Notes under the pieces: generated by a model
What the model was told of the DNA's origin: nothing
The model's database searches: none
Seen by the model: the letters and a program-made list of their open reading frames with translations, nothing else
Translations under genes and position numbers: made by a program
Shown here: positions 23,356-30,921 of the stretch, in pieces
Layout of the letters: each line of letters starts with the position of its first letter
Numbering within the stretch: the first letter of the stretch is position 1
DNA from: a virus
Virus record (IMG/VR): IMGVR_UViG_3300043449_000593
Span: 1 to 33,089 of that record
DNA: 33,089 nt
Strand: one strand, 5' to 3'

Positions 23356-23810
23356 CGATTCGAGATGTCCTTTGCGATGCACCTAATTTTGCGCAAGCAG
23401 TTTGTGCAACCGTTGAGGATAAAGACTTCTTCTTCCCCGATGGTCGCACTGACGAGGCAGAGAGACTGCCACAACTGAAAGCATTATGCGCCAGTTGTAT
23501 CCACAGAAAGGAGTGCTTGGAATATGCCATAAGCAGGCAAATCCCGTATGGCATTTGGGGAGGTCAAACTCCGCGTGAGCGAGAGGTAGTAACTAGACCC
23601 CGCCGGATTCCAGTTGGCGAAATCGCTAACAACATCATTGATCTCAATGAACGAGGATTTACTGCTACCGAAATTGCAACAAGATTAGACACATCTCTTG
23701 GCTATGTCCGAAAGATTCTGTCTCAGTTTGGTGCAACTAGAAAAGGAGAAATCCAATCACACCAAAAGATAAAAGAAGGTTCCTCACCATCATTGGAATC
23801 CTCATCGTGA
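23352..23810 (+). CDS. WhiB-family Fe-S regulator with C-terminal HTH
   Basis: A 152-residue protein. The WhiB domain is clear: four cysteines C18, C46, C49 and C55 (CxxC then CxxxxxC) for a [4Fe-4S] cluster, DFFFPDG before them and GIWGGQTPRERE (67-78) after, the motif that in WhiB proteins contacts the host sigma factor. Residues about 85-130 (GFTATEIATRLDTSLGYVRK) form an extra helix-turn-helix. ATG at 23352 overlaps the upstream TGA. WhiB proteins are confined to actinobacteria and their phages, so this gene identifies the host group. It may redirect host or phage transcription. Confidence 0.87.
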   Translation: MTIRDVLCDAPNFAQAVCATVEDKDFFFPDGRTDEAERLPQLKALCASCIHRKECLEYAISRQIPYGIWGGQTPREREVVTRPRRIPVGEIANNIIDLNERGFTATEIATRLDTSLGYVRKILSQFGATRKGEIQSHQKIKEGSSPSLESSS

Positions 23811-24178
23811 CCGCTTTAATTAGCGGAGTTATTTCAGCGACTCAGGCAGTACCGCAATTGGTTATCTACAAGGATCGCCCACCGCTAATGCAGGTGAACG
23901 CCAAGGAAGTGGCTCAAGAGCTGCTTAACCATAAAGATTTCAAGTGTTTCAATGCTTTAATGAGCAAAGAAAGTGCTTGGAAAGATAAGAAAAACCCATC
24001 AAGTTCAGCTCAAGGAGTTGGACAGTTATTAGATGGCACCTATCGCAACCTTGGAATGAAACGCAGTAAATCTACTGTGGCTCAAACCATTGCAGCACTT
24101 GCATATATTGGGCGCAAGTATGGATCAGGTGGCCCGTGTGCCGCTTGGTCGTTTTGGAAAACCCACTCATATTACTAA
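23807..24178 (+). CDS. Secreted transglycosylase-like protein
   Basis: A lysozyme-fold (SLT/Rpf-like) protein: KESAWKDKKNP with a candidate catalytic Glu, SSSAQGVGQLLDGTY, and GGPCAAWSFWKTHSYY. The annotated start is the GTG overlapping the upstream TGA (123 residues). The same frame is open upstream, and an ATC at 23756, seven bases after AAGGAG, would add a basic TPKDKRRF start in front of the hydrophobic stretch, making a complete signal peptide or anchor (140 residues). I consider this longer form probable though ATC starts are rare. It may open the cell wall early, separately from the endolysin. Confidence 0.7.
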   Translation: MTALISGVISATQAVPQLVIYKDRPPLMQVNAKEVAQELLNHKDFKCFNALMSKESAWKDKKNPSSSAQGVGQLLDGTYRNLGMKRSKSTVAQTIAALAYIGRKYGSGGPCAAWSFWKTHSYY

Positions 24179-24188
24179 GGGGGAACGG

Positions 24189-24506
24189 ATGAGTGTAGAA
24201 ATTGAGAAGGGCATTATTGACTTTGATGTTAATGTTGCCGCTTGGTTGGAGCAATATAAATCAGCTCTTGCTAAGATAAAAGAGTTACAGGAGATTGCCG
24301 ATGTTGCTAGAGCGCATATTGAGCAAGCCCTTGGTGATAGCGAAACTGGAATGTTTCTCAATCGCCCTGTTGTTCGTTGGACACACGTTGAATCCAAGCG
24401 ATTCGACACCAAGCGAGCAAGAGAAATCTTGCCTGCGCAAGTAATCGAAGCACTTGAGGTAACATCTATCTCACGCAGATTCACACTTGTAAATGAGGAC
24501 AATTAA
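24189..24506 (+). CDS. Hypothetical protein linked to the Cas4-like nuclease
   Basis: A 105-residue protein: an N-terminal coiled helix (KSALAKIKELQEIADVARAH near 27), then WTHVESKRFDTKRAREI and SISRRFTLV, a pattern resembling the C-terminal part found after YqaJ-type nucleases. AAGGGGGAA before the ATG decides the start. It sits four bases before the Cas4-like gene, so they may act together in recombination. Confidence 0.6.
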   Translation: MSVEIEKGIIDFDVNVAAWLEQYKSALAKIKELQEIADVARAHIEQALGDSETGMFLNRPVVRWTHVESKRFDTKRAREILPAQVIEALEVTSISRRFTLVNEDN

Positions 24507-24509
24507 CAA

Positions 24510-25247
24510 ATGACATTCACACCCTTGACCACGCCCGCAGAGAATCTTGGTAGAGATTTAGCCAAGATGATTACCGATGCAGGTATTTATGCGCCACGAT
24601 CACAACAGGTCTATATCGGCCCTAGTGAAGTTGGCGAGAAATGCACACGCAAGTTGGCATATAAATTGCTGGCGTGGGACAAGGTGAATGAAGGCTCCAA
24701 TGGTAATTGGGCATCCCAAGTGGGAACTGCAATCCACTCACATCTTGAGAAGATTTTTAGCAAGATGCCTGAGCGTTATGAAGTTGAAGAAAAGGTCAAG
24801 ATTCGTGCAAACCTATCGGGCACCATTGACCTCTTTGATAAAGAACTAGGAGCCGTCCTAGATTGGAAAACTACCTCACCATCAAACCTTCAGGTGCGAA
24901 AGCGTGAAGGAGCTACTGAGCAAAACATTATTCAGACAATGCTTTATGCCTATGGCAAAGCACAACAAGGTGCAACGGTGAACTTCGTCGGCCTTATCTA
25001 TCTGCCAACTGGCGGTTCCATTTCAGATATGTATGTGGAGCTTCATCCTTATGATGAGCAGGTAGCACTCGATGCCCTGGCTCGCCTTGATTCTATCTAT
25101 CAGTTGCTCTCAACTGTAGATGTTGAGGCCAACCCTGATATGTGGGCAATGATTCCAACGGCGCCGTCACGCCTTTGCAACTACTGCCCATATTTTAGAC
25201 CATTCTCAGATGATCCATCTAAGGCTTGTGCGGGGGATACCAAATAA
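24510..25247 (+). CDS. Cas4/RecB-like PD-(D/E)XK exonuclease
   Basis: A 245-residue nuclease. D107 (GTIDLF) and D118-W-K120 (VLDWKTTS) form the PD-(D/E)XK core. C45 (EKCTRKLAY) together with C223, C226 and C240 at the C-terminus match the four cysteines of the iron-sulfur cluster in Cas4 and AddB nucleases. It likely resects DNA ends for single-strand annealing, with the ssDNA-binding-like protein two genes downstream. No CRISPR repeats or cas1/cas2 genes are nearby, so a CRISPR role is not suggested. Confidence 0.82.
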   Translation: MTFTPLTTPAENLGRDLAKMITDAGIYAPRSQQVYIGPSEVGEKCTRKLAYKLLAWDKVNEGSNGNWASQVGTAIHSHLEKIFSKMPERYEVEEKVKIRANLSGTIDLFDKELGAVLDWKTTSPSNLQVRKREGATEQNIIQTMLYAYGKAQQGATVNFVGLIYLPTGGSISDMYVELHPYDEQVALDALARLDSIYQLLSTVDVEANPDMWAMIPTAPSRLCNYCPYFRPFSDDPSKACAGDTK

Positions 25248-25384
25248 TGTGTGAGCGAGATGGATGCGCCTGCGGTATGCCGGCCAAAACTATTAACGAT
25301 ATTGCAAAAGAACTAGCGGAGATGAACCCGCCCACAGAGTTGGACAACCAACAAGAAAACCCAAGCAACACCCAAACAGAATAG
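25247..25384 (+). CDS. Small Cys-containing hypothetical protein
   Basis: A 45-residue protein (MCERDGCACGMPAKTINDIA and so on) with three Cys at the N-terminus, a helix, and a Gln/Asn-rich tail. Its ATG shares a base with the preceding TAA. No known family. Confidence 0.5.
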   Translation: MCERDGCACGMPAKTINDIAKELAEMNPPTELDNQQENPSNTQTE

Positions 25385-25395
25385 GGGGATGCCAA

Positions 25396-25851
25396 ATGGC
25401 ATTCGAAGCACCAAGTGCAGCAACGGAATCAGTGAAGGTTGCTGATCTGAATGGCAAGTTACTTATCATCGAACCTATCGAATACAAGGTAGGGATTCAA
25501 ACCGTTCACGGCGAGACAGATGCAATCGAAGTGAACATCACCAATCTTGACGATAACACCGAACATAACAATGTTCTGTTCTTTAATGTGGCACTTAAGA
25601 ACTCACTCAAGAGCAAGGTGGGACATAAAGTCCTTGCTCGCATAGGCCAGGGCGTTGCCAAGCCAGGCAAATCCGCACCTTGGATTCTGCTCGATGCCAC
25701 AGGCGATGCAGCGGCAGTTGCCAAAGCTAATGCCTACATCGGTGGCGCACCTGCACCTGCTGCGGCGGTAGCACCGGCAGTTGGCGGGGCCAACATCACT
25801 CCTGAAGTTGCAGCTTTGCTTGCACAATTAGGAGCGCAACAAGTTAAGTAA
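25396..25851 (+). CDS. ssDNA-binding-like OB-fold protein
   Basis: A 151-residue protein resembling actinophage OB-fold proteins placed with replication and recombination genes: MAFEAPSAA start, a beta barrel (LLIIEPIEYKVGIQTVHGET; NVLFFNVALKNSLK), an ARIGQGVAKPGKSAPWIL loop, then an Ala/Pro-rich flexible tail. Probable role: coating single-stranded DNA. The acidic tip common in classical SSB is missing; the C-terminus is LAQLGAQQVK. Confidence 0.6.
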   Translation: MAFEAPSAATESVKVADLNGKLLIIEPIEYKVGIQTVHGETDAIEVNITNLDDNTEHNNVLFFNVALKNSLKSKVGHKVLARIGQGVAKPGKSAPWILLDATGDAAAVAKANAYIGGAPAPAAAVAPAVGGANITPEVAALLAQLGAQQVK

Positions 25852-25892
25852 AAACTTCTCCGGGGCTTCGTCCTTTCCACCGGAAAAGAGGA

Positions 25893-25950
25893 GACATTGC
25901 AGGTTTGCACATCGCGGGGGTGATGTGGTGGTTCGAGTCCACCGATGTCA
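25893..25950 (+). other. Compact tRNA-like structure (degenerate or truncated tRNA)
   Basis: GACATT (25893-25898) pairs with GATGTC (25944-25949) as an acceptor-like stem. A short GCA-GGTT-TGC hairpin, an ACATC/GATGT stem with an eight-base G-rich loop, and a perfect T-arm GGTGG-TTCGAGT-CCACC (25927-25943) lie inside. Total is only about 58 bases, with no variable region, so it is not a normal tRNA. It could be a tRNA remnant, an attachment-site relic or a tRNA mimic. A separate hairpin (25855-25863 with 25880-25888) precedes it. Confidence 0.45.
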
Positions 25951-25978
25951 CAAGTTTGAAAACTATTTAGGGGGAAAA

Positions 25979-27127
25979 GTGAAACTGATCAACGCTGACT
26001 GCATTGAGGCAATGAGGGCGATGCCTGACAACTCGGTGGATTCAATTGTCACTGACCCGCCGTATGAGCTGGGCTTTATGGGCAAAAGTTGGGATGCCAG
26101 CGGCATTGCATTTAACATTGAAGTATGGCGTGAGGCGTTACGAGTGATTAAGCCTGGTGGCCACTTGATTGCTTTCAGTGGCTCTCGCACCTATCACCGT
26201 ATGGCCGTTGCCATTGAGGATGCAGGGTTTCAAATCCGCGATCAGATTATGTGGGTGTATGGGTCAGGCTTTCCTAAGTCGCACAACATTGAAAAAGCCA
26301 TTAACAAAGTTGATGGCGTTGAGTTTTTAGAAAAGCCTGCAAGTGGCGTTGGATTTATGAACGCTGAAGGTGCAGGCGGTTACAACACAACTATAAATCA
26401 ACTTGAACAGGTTGGTGATTCAAGTGAGCGAGCTGCACAATGGGATGGCTGGGGCACTGCACTTAAACCAGCACACGAACCGATGGTGCTTGCTCGCAAG
26501 CCGTTGGAAGGCACCGTTGCCAACAATGTGCTGACTTATGGCGTTGGCGGGTTGAACATTGACGGGTCGCGGGTTGGAACGGATGAGATGACCAAGACAA
26601 CTTCCAACGGCGTGAAGATTTCAGAAAATCGTTCAATGTCGGGAGCAAATTTTGAAAGAGAAGTGATTGGTACTGCAACAGGCCGTTTCCCCGCCAACTT
26701 CATTCACGATGGCAGTGATGAGGTTGATGAATTACTTGGTGAACCAGCCCGATTCTTCTACTGCGCAAAGGCAAGCAAGCGTGATAGAAATGAGGGGCTT
26801 GATGGGTTTGAAGTTAGGCGTGATCACGATGGGCGGGCAGATGGCGGGGTCGGTGGCGATAACCCACGCAACCGCACCAACAATGCAAAGTTAAATCATC
26901 ACCCAACGGTAAAGCCTGTAACGCTGATGCAATACTTGGTTCGCCTGGTGACACCGCCTGCAGGCATTGTTCTTGACCCGTTTATGGGTTCAGGTTCAAC
27001 TGGCAAGGCGTGTGCTTATGAAGGTTTTGATTTCATTGGAATAGATCAGTCGGCTGAGTATGTGGCAATTGCACAAGCCCGCATTGACTTTGCATTGGCA
27101 GATAAAGAAACAGAGTTGCCGTTATGA
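25979..27127 (+). CDS. DNA methyltransferase, beta class (N4/N6)
   Basis: A 382-residue site-specific DNA methyltransferase. DPPY (D26-Y29, motif IV) comes first and DPFMGSGSTG (333-342, motif I, SAM binding) near the C-terminus; this order defines the beta class. The middle (about 100-290) is the target-recognition region. No restriction partner is seen, so it is probably an orphan enzyme protecting phage DNA. GTG start with AGGGGGAA in front. Methylated base and site cannot be told from sequence. Confidence 0.87.
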   Translation: MKLINADCIEAMRAMPDNSVDSIVTDPPYELGFMGKSWDASGIAFNIEVWREALRVIKPGGHLIAFSGSRTYHRMAVAIEDAGFQIRDQIMWVYGSGFPKSHNIEKAINKVDGVEFLEKPASGVGFMNAEGAGGYNTTINQLEQVGDSSERAAQWDGWGTALKPAHEPMVLARKPLEGTVANNVLTYGVGGLNIDGSRVGTDEMTKTTSNGVKISENRSMSGANFEREVIGTATGRFPANFIHDGSDEVDELLGEPARFFYCAKASKRDRNEGLDGFEVRRDHDGRADGGVGGDNPRNRTNNAKLNHHPTVKPVTLMQYLVRLVTPPAGIVLDPFMGSGSTGKACAYEGFDFIGIDQSAEYVAIAQARIDFALADKETELPL

Positions 27128-27306
27128 AGGAAGAAGAGTTGCAGGGTGCCATCGCGGAGGCATTGTGGGCAGGGTATGAATATGCCTTGCCTGACACGCC
27201 GGGGCGGGTGGCGAAGTTTGTTATCTATCATATGAAAGAGACGGGATTTCTACCTAAGAAGAAGTTGAAGATGCAAGCTGCAAGGAACAAAGATGCCAAA
27301 CTATGA
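27124..27306 (+). CDS. Small hypothetical protein
   Basis: A 60-residue protein, helical, with a very basic C-terminus (KKKLKMQAARNKDAKL) that could bind nucleic acid. ATG overlaps the methyltransferase TGA; it overlaps the zinc-ribbon gene downstream by 14 bases. No family recognised. Confidence 0.55.
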   Translation: MKEEELQGAIAEALWAGYEYALPDTPGRVAKFVIYHMKETGFLPKKKLKMQAARNKDAKL

Positions 27307-27457
27307 CTTTCAATGTGAGTGTGGGCGTGTTGTTACTGAAAACTTTAATTTTGATGATGATAAAACTGTCACCTGTTTGTGTGGCACACAAATGAAGCGG
27401 GTCTATGGAACCTTTGGGATAGTTCTCAAAGGCACTGGTTGGGGCAAAGACAAATGA
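27293..27457 (+). CDS. FmdB-type zinc-ribbon protein
   Basis: A 54-residue protein with the FmdB pattern: MPNYDFQCECGRV start, a second pair CLCG (28-31), and an MKRVYGTFGIVLKGTGW ending. Such proteins are often called regulators, but the function is not firmly known. ATGA overlap with the next gene. Confidence 0.7.
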   Translation: MPNYDFQCECGRVVTENFNFDDDKTVTCLCGTQMKRVYGTFGIVLKGTGWGKDK

Positions 27458-27855
27458 CAGAGATTGAACTCTTTGATTATTTGCGCCACAACATCTTGCC
27501 TGATTTAATTCCAATCCCGCACCCATACTCTAAGTGGGATTGTGTCTCGCCTGCATCTAAGGCGTACTTTGAATTAAAGTGCCGCCGCCGCCATTATGAC
27601 GAGCTGATACTTGAGCAATCAAAGTACGATGCAATGATGACGATGGGGCAGGAATTGGGGTTGTCACCGTGGTATGTCTGCTCCACACCTGAAAGCATCT
27701 TTTTCTTTGATCTGATTCACTTGCGCCCTGAATGGATAACGATGGATTTACCGCAGACAACAGATTTTGACCGCACCGACAATGTGCCAAAGATTGTTAC
27801 CTTAATTGACAACAAGCAAGCATTTAAGATTGCACTACCGAACGGGGGGAAGTGA
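27454..27855 (+). CDS. Hypothetical protein with PD-(D/E)XK-like motif
   Basis: A 133-residue protein. KWDC (D29) followed by YFELKCRR (E40-x-K42) and helix HYDELILEQSKYDAMM resembles a small restriction-like nuclease core seen in phage hypothetical proteins. The nuclease call is a motif-level inference. ATG overlaps the FmdB-like gene's TGA. Confidence 0.6.
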   Translation: MTEIELFDYLRHNILPDLIPIPHPYSKWDCVSPASKAYFELKCRRRHYDELILEQSKYDAMMTMGQELGLSPWYVCSTPESIFFFDLIHLRPEWITMDLPQTTDFDRTDNVPKIVTLIDNKQAFKIALPNGGK

Positions 27856-27996
27856 ATGGAAAAGACAATAGAAATACAGTTGCAAGAATTGCGTGAGCAG
27901 ATTGCAGTTGAGATTGAATCGGTGGAGTTAGAGGCATCACGCGACAATGCACTTGGTATGCAGATCAAGGCAGCCAAGATTGCGAGGGGCAAGTGA
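27856..27996 (+). CDS. Small coiled-coil hypothetical protein
   Basis: A 46-residue protein (MEKTIEIQLQELREQIAVEI and so on), almost all helix with heptad-like Leu/Ile spacing and a basic end. ATG directly follows the previous TGA, with a GGGGGGAAG purine tract upstream. Its TGA overlaps the next GTG. Confidence 0.5.
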   Translation: MEKTIEIQLQELREQIAVEIESVELEASRDNALGMQIKAAKIARGK

Positions 27997-28172
27997 GTTA
28001 CCCGCTTGAATACATCCTTGAACAATTAGATCGCGGTTTCACTTTAGAATTTATTGCTCGTGATGCTGGCGTTCAGCTTAAATCTCTTACTCGGCGATTG
28101 GATAGAGCAAAAAAAATGGATAAGTTGCCAAATCGCTATAACGACATTGTGAACAGATTGCTTGAAAAATGA
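27993..28172 (+). CDS. Small HTH protein
   Basis: A 59-residue protein with a homeodomain-like helix-turn-helix: FTLEFIARDAGVQLKSLTRR (residues 16-35), then a basic helix. GTG start overlaps the upstream TGA (GTGA). A 14-bp perfect palindrome lies two bases after its stop and could be its operator. Probably a regulator; target unproven. Confidence 0.6.
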   Translation: MSYPLEYILEQLDRGFTLEFIARDAGVQLKSLTRRLDRAKKMDKLPNRYNDIVNRLLEK

Positions 28173-28173
28173 A

Positions 28174-28187
28174 AAACTGCGCAGTTT
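28174..28187. promoter_or_regulatory. Perfect palindrome, candidate operator
   Basis: AAACTGCGCAGTTT reads the same on both strands. It lies in the only non-coding spacer of the region, between the HTH gene and the HNH/helicase genes. Confidence 0.4.
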
Positions 28188-28254
28188 CAATTAGCAGCCT
28201 ACAATTCAAGGACATTAAAGACCCCGGCGTGGCGCTAACCACCCGAGGCACGAC

Positions 28255-28272
28255 CAACTCAGTTAGGAGTTG
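28255..28272 (+). promoter_or_regulatory. Hairpin over the HNH ribosome binding site
   Basis: CAACTC (28255-28260) and GAGTTG (28267-28272) can pair and cover part of the AGGAG (28265-28269) in front of the HNH start at 28275, so it may dampen translation. Confidence 0.3.
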
Positions 28273-28274
28273 AT

Positions 28275-28649
28275 ATGACTAATTTTAGCACCGAATTACA
28301 GGGAAGTGGCTATGAAGCCTACTTAAAATCACAGCAATGGAAAGAAAAAAAGACCCAATATAAGTTAAGCGAAAGATACAATTGTTGCTGGGCTTGCGAT
28401 CTGCCAGCACCTATTTCACTCAAGGGCTTTAATCTTCACCATCGAACATACAAAAATCTTTACAATGAAAAAGTAGAGGATTTGGTGCTTCTTTGCCAAC
28501 CTCATCATAAAGAGCTGGAAAAAATGCTCATTGAACTAAAGCCTCACGGATTTACTGTTGAATCTTGGACACCTATGTATATCAGGCTGAAAAGAAAACA
28601 ACTTAAATGTCCGACCAATCCTACTTGGGCACCAATGAGGTATTTATAA
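28275..28649 (+). CDS. HNH endonuclease
   Basis: A 124-residue HNH protein: CCWAC (38-42) zinc pair, FNLHHRTYKN with the HH start of the motif, EDLVLLCQPHHKEL with the closing His pair. Free-standing, in front of the primase-helicase; it may be a homing-type nuclease or a repair/packaging helper. AGGAG precedes the ATG. Stop overlaps the primase ATG (TAATG). Confidence 0.8.
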   Translation: MTNFSTELQGSGYEAYLKSQQWKEKKTQYKLSERYNCCWACDLPAPISLKGFNLHHRTYKNLYNEKVEDLVLLCQPHHKELEKMLIELKPHGFTVESWTPMYIRLKRKQLKCPTNPTWAPMRYL

Positions 28650-30793
28650 TGACTAACGAAATTCTAACCACCGCCCTGCGATTTGCCACCCAAGGAATTG
28701 TTTGCGTTCCGGTTGCATCCGATGGCACCAAGCGCCCGGGTGTTGGTTCTTGGAAAGAGTATCAAGAGCGCCAACCAACACAAGATGAATTGCTTGCGTG
28801 GTTTAACAATGACACCGTTCAAGGACTTGGTGTTATTTGCGGCAAAATTTCAGGCAACCTTGAAATGGTTGAATTGGAAAGTCGAGCAGTTGCAAAAGGC
28901 ATCCACAAAGAGCTAATGCAAGCCGTCAAGGATTCAGGTCTTGGCTACTTGTGGGAATTACTAGTCAATGGATATATGGAATCAACGCCATCGGGAGGTT
29001 TGCATTTCTTATATCGCATTGAAGATGGCATAGTTCCCGGCAATGAAAAACTTGCTCAAATGCCCGGTGATGATGGCGGTTGCCTGATTGAAACACGCGG
29101 TGAGGGTGGTTTCACCATTACCGCGCCTTCAGGTGGCACCGCCCACCCATCGGGTCATTCGTGGGATATGGCAAGCGGTGCAATTGAAACAATTCCAACC
29201 ATCACAATGCAAGAGCGTGAAGAACTTTTTCGCATTTTTAAGACATTTGATGAAATGCCTAATGTTGAAATCACCAAGCAAGAACTGACTAAGCGTGAAA
29301 TCAATCTTGAATTACCCGGTGATGATTACAACCAAAGGACATCTTGGGAGGAAATCTTAGAACCTATCGGCTGGAAGAAGATGTATCGCCAAGGTGAGAA
29401 GATGATGTGGCAACGCCCCGGAAAAGATTTTGGCGTTTCAGCTTCGACTAATCACGGAGGTGGCGATTCATTCTATGTTTTCTCAACATCTACTCAATTT
29501 CCCGCTGGTCAATCAATGACAAAGTTCTATGTGTATGCCTTATTGCATCATCGCGGTGATCTACGAGAGGCAGCCCAAGCCCTGCGGTTTAAGGGGTACG
29601 GAAAGCGCAATGGTGGCAATGACCTTGCCGAATACACCTATAACCCGACAACGGGGGAGATACTAGAAAAGGCACCCGCTGAGGCGCCCGGCATAGGCGT
29701 TTCCGATGAGTTGGTGGAAATCTCAGAGATGACCCGCCAAGAGTTGAAGGCAGCCCGTGCCCGCCGAGAGGCAAAGCGCATCCTCGACCAAGAGGAAGCA
29801 TCCAAGAATTACCACGAGCCAACCTATGTGCGCACACTCACAGATGAGCTTAAACTGCCTATTGAGGAAGTCAAGTGGACAATCAAGGATGTGTTCCCAA
29901 CAGGTGCCAATGTGACACTTACCGCCCAATACAAGGCTGGAAAGACCACAATGATCAACCACCTTGCCTCATCACTTGCAGATGGTAAAAAGTTCCTTAA
30001 TTATTTCAGCGAGCCTGAGCATCCGGGGCAGATTGTCATCTTTAACTATGAGGTGAGCGAGAACCAATACCGCCGATGGATGAATGATGTGGCAATTGAA
30101 AATAGCGACAAAATCACCCTTGTCCATTTGCGGGGAAAGCGACTACCGCTGACAGTTTCACGGGTGGAGGATTTAGTTGTCTCCATCCTGAAAGATTTAG
30201 GCGCTCAAACTTGGATTCTTGACCCATTCGCCCGCGCCTTCACAGGATGTGGCGATGAGAACTCAAACTCAGATGTGGGCGTGTTCCTAGATACCCTCGA
30301 TGTCATCAAAGACCGTGCAGGTGTCTCAAACCTTGTCTTACCTATCCACACAGGTAGAGCGCAGGAAAACGGCGTAGATCGTGCCCGTGGAGCTACACGA
30401 CTTGATGATTGGGCAGATGTTCGTTGGTTACTTAAAAAGACCACCGAAGGGCGATTCTTTTCAGCCGATGGTCGCGATGTGCTTCAAGAGGAACAAATGC
30501 TTACTTTTGACGAAAACACTCGTTCCTTAACCCTTGGTGGCGCCGATGCCTACACAACCAAGAAAAGGAATTACGAAGATCAATGGGTGGAATTGGTAGA
30601 GAAGAACCCGGGATTGACCACCTCAGATTTGTCAAACATCTTAGGAAAGCGTGTGGATGACAAGGGCTTCAAGAGCGCTCGTAAGAACGCCATTGCCAAT
30701 CATCGGGTGAAAACTCACAGGGTTGGCAGTAGCGATGTTTGGTACACCATTGATTACATCCCAACTTGGAGTCAAGGACAGGTGGCAAATTGA
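28649..30793 (+). CDS. Bifunctional primase-polymerase / RepA-like helicase
   Basis: A 714-residue replication protein. Residues about 1-185 are a primase-polymerase domain with acidic MVELE near 78, STPSGGLHFLYR and IETRGEGGFTITAPSG. A linker follows, then a RecA-fold helicase domain with Walker A AQYKAGKTT (426-434) and Walker B TWILDPF (D525). The C-terminus (about 640-700) is a winged-helix-like DNA-binding region (GLTTSDLSNIL). ATG at 28649, behind GAGG and overlapping the HNH stop, is preferred to one 42 bases upstream that lacks a ribosome site. It probably starts and drives phage replication; no DNA polymerase gene is in the window. Confidence 0.88.
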   Translation: MTNEILTTALRFATQGIVCVPVASDGTKRPGVGSWKEYQERQPTQDELLAWFNNDTVQGLGVICGKISGNLEMVELESRAVAKGIHKELMQAVKDSGLGYLWELLVNGYMESTPSGGLHFLYRIEDGIVPGNEKLAQMPGDDGGCLIETRGEGGFTITAPSGGTAHPSGHSWDMASGAIETIPTITMQEREELFRIFKTFDEMPNVEITKQELTKREINLELPGDDYNQRTSWEEILEPIGWKKMYRQGEKMMWQRPGKDFGVSASTNHGGGDSFYVFSTSTQFPAGQSMTKFYVYALLHHRGDLREAAQALRFKGYGKRNGGNDLAEYTYNPTTGEILEKAPAEAPGIGVSDELVEISEMTRQELKAARARREAKRILDQEEASKNYHEPTYVRTLTDELKLPIEEVKWTIKDVFPTGANVTLTAQYKAGKTTMINHLASSLADGKKFLNYFSEPEHPGQIVIFNYEVSENQYRRWMNDVAIENSDKITLVHLRGKRLPLTVSRVEDLVVSILKDLGAQTWILDPFARAFTGCGDENSNSDVGVFLDTLDVIKDRAGVSNLVLPIHTGRAQENGVDRARGATRLDDWADVRWLLKKTTEGRFFSADGRDVLQEEQMLTFDENTRSLTLGGADAYTTKKRNYEDQWVELVEKNPGLTTSDLSNILGKRVDDKGFKSARKNAIANHRVKTHRVGSSDVWYTIDYIPTWSQGQVAN

Positions 30794-30804
30794 GCATAAA
30801 AAGC

Positions 30805-30914
30805 ATTGAGGGTAACTTTTTACCTACAGTAGGTAAACCATTTACCCTCGAGTGCCCACCCCTATATAGGGGGGGCTTCAAGGAAACTACCTCCTCTAAG
30901 GGTATTGAGGGTAA
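30805..30914. repeat. Repeat-rich spacer, candidate replication origin or operator
   Basis: Two direct copies of ATTGAGGGTAA (30805-30815 and 30904-30914) and one inverted TTACCCTC (30842-30849) surround two palindromes: TTTACCTACAGTAGGTAAA (30819-30837, perfect about a central A) and CCCCTATATAGGGG (30859-30872). No gene fits. Directly after the primase-helicase, this arrangement resembles origin iterons or a multi-site operator. Confidence 0.55.
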
Positions 30915-30921
30915 AAAATAA

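Noticed and set aside
24510-25247. CRISPR adaptation system suggested by the Cas4-like nuclease
   Set aside because: No repeat-spacer array and no cas1 or cas2 nearby; phage recombination nucleases share this fold and cysteine set.
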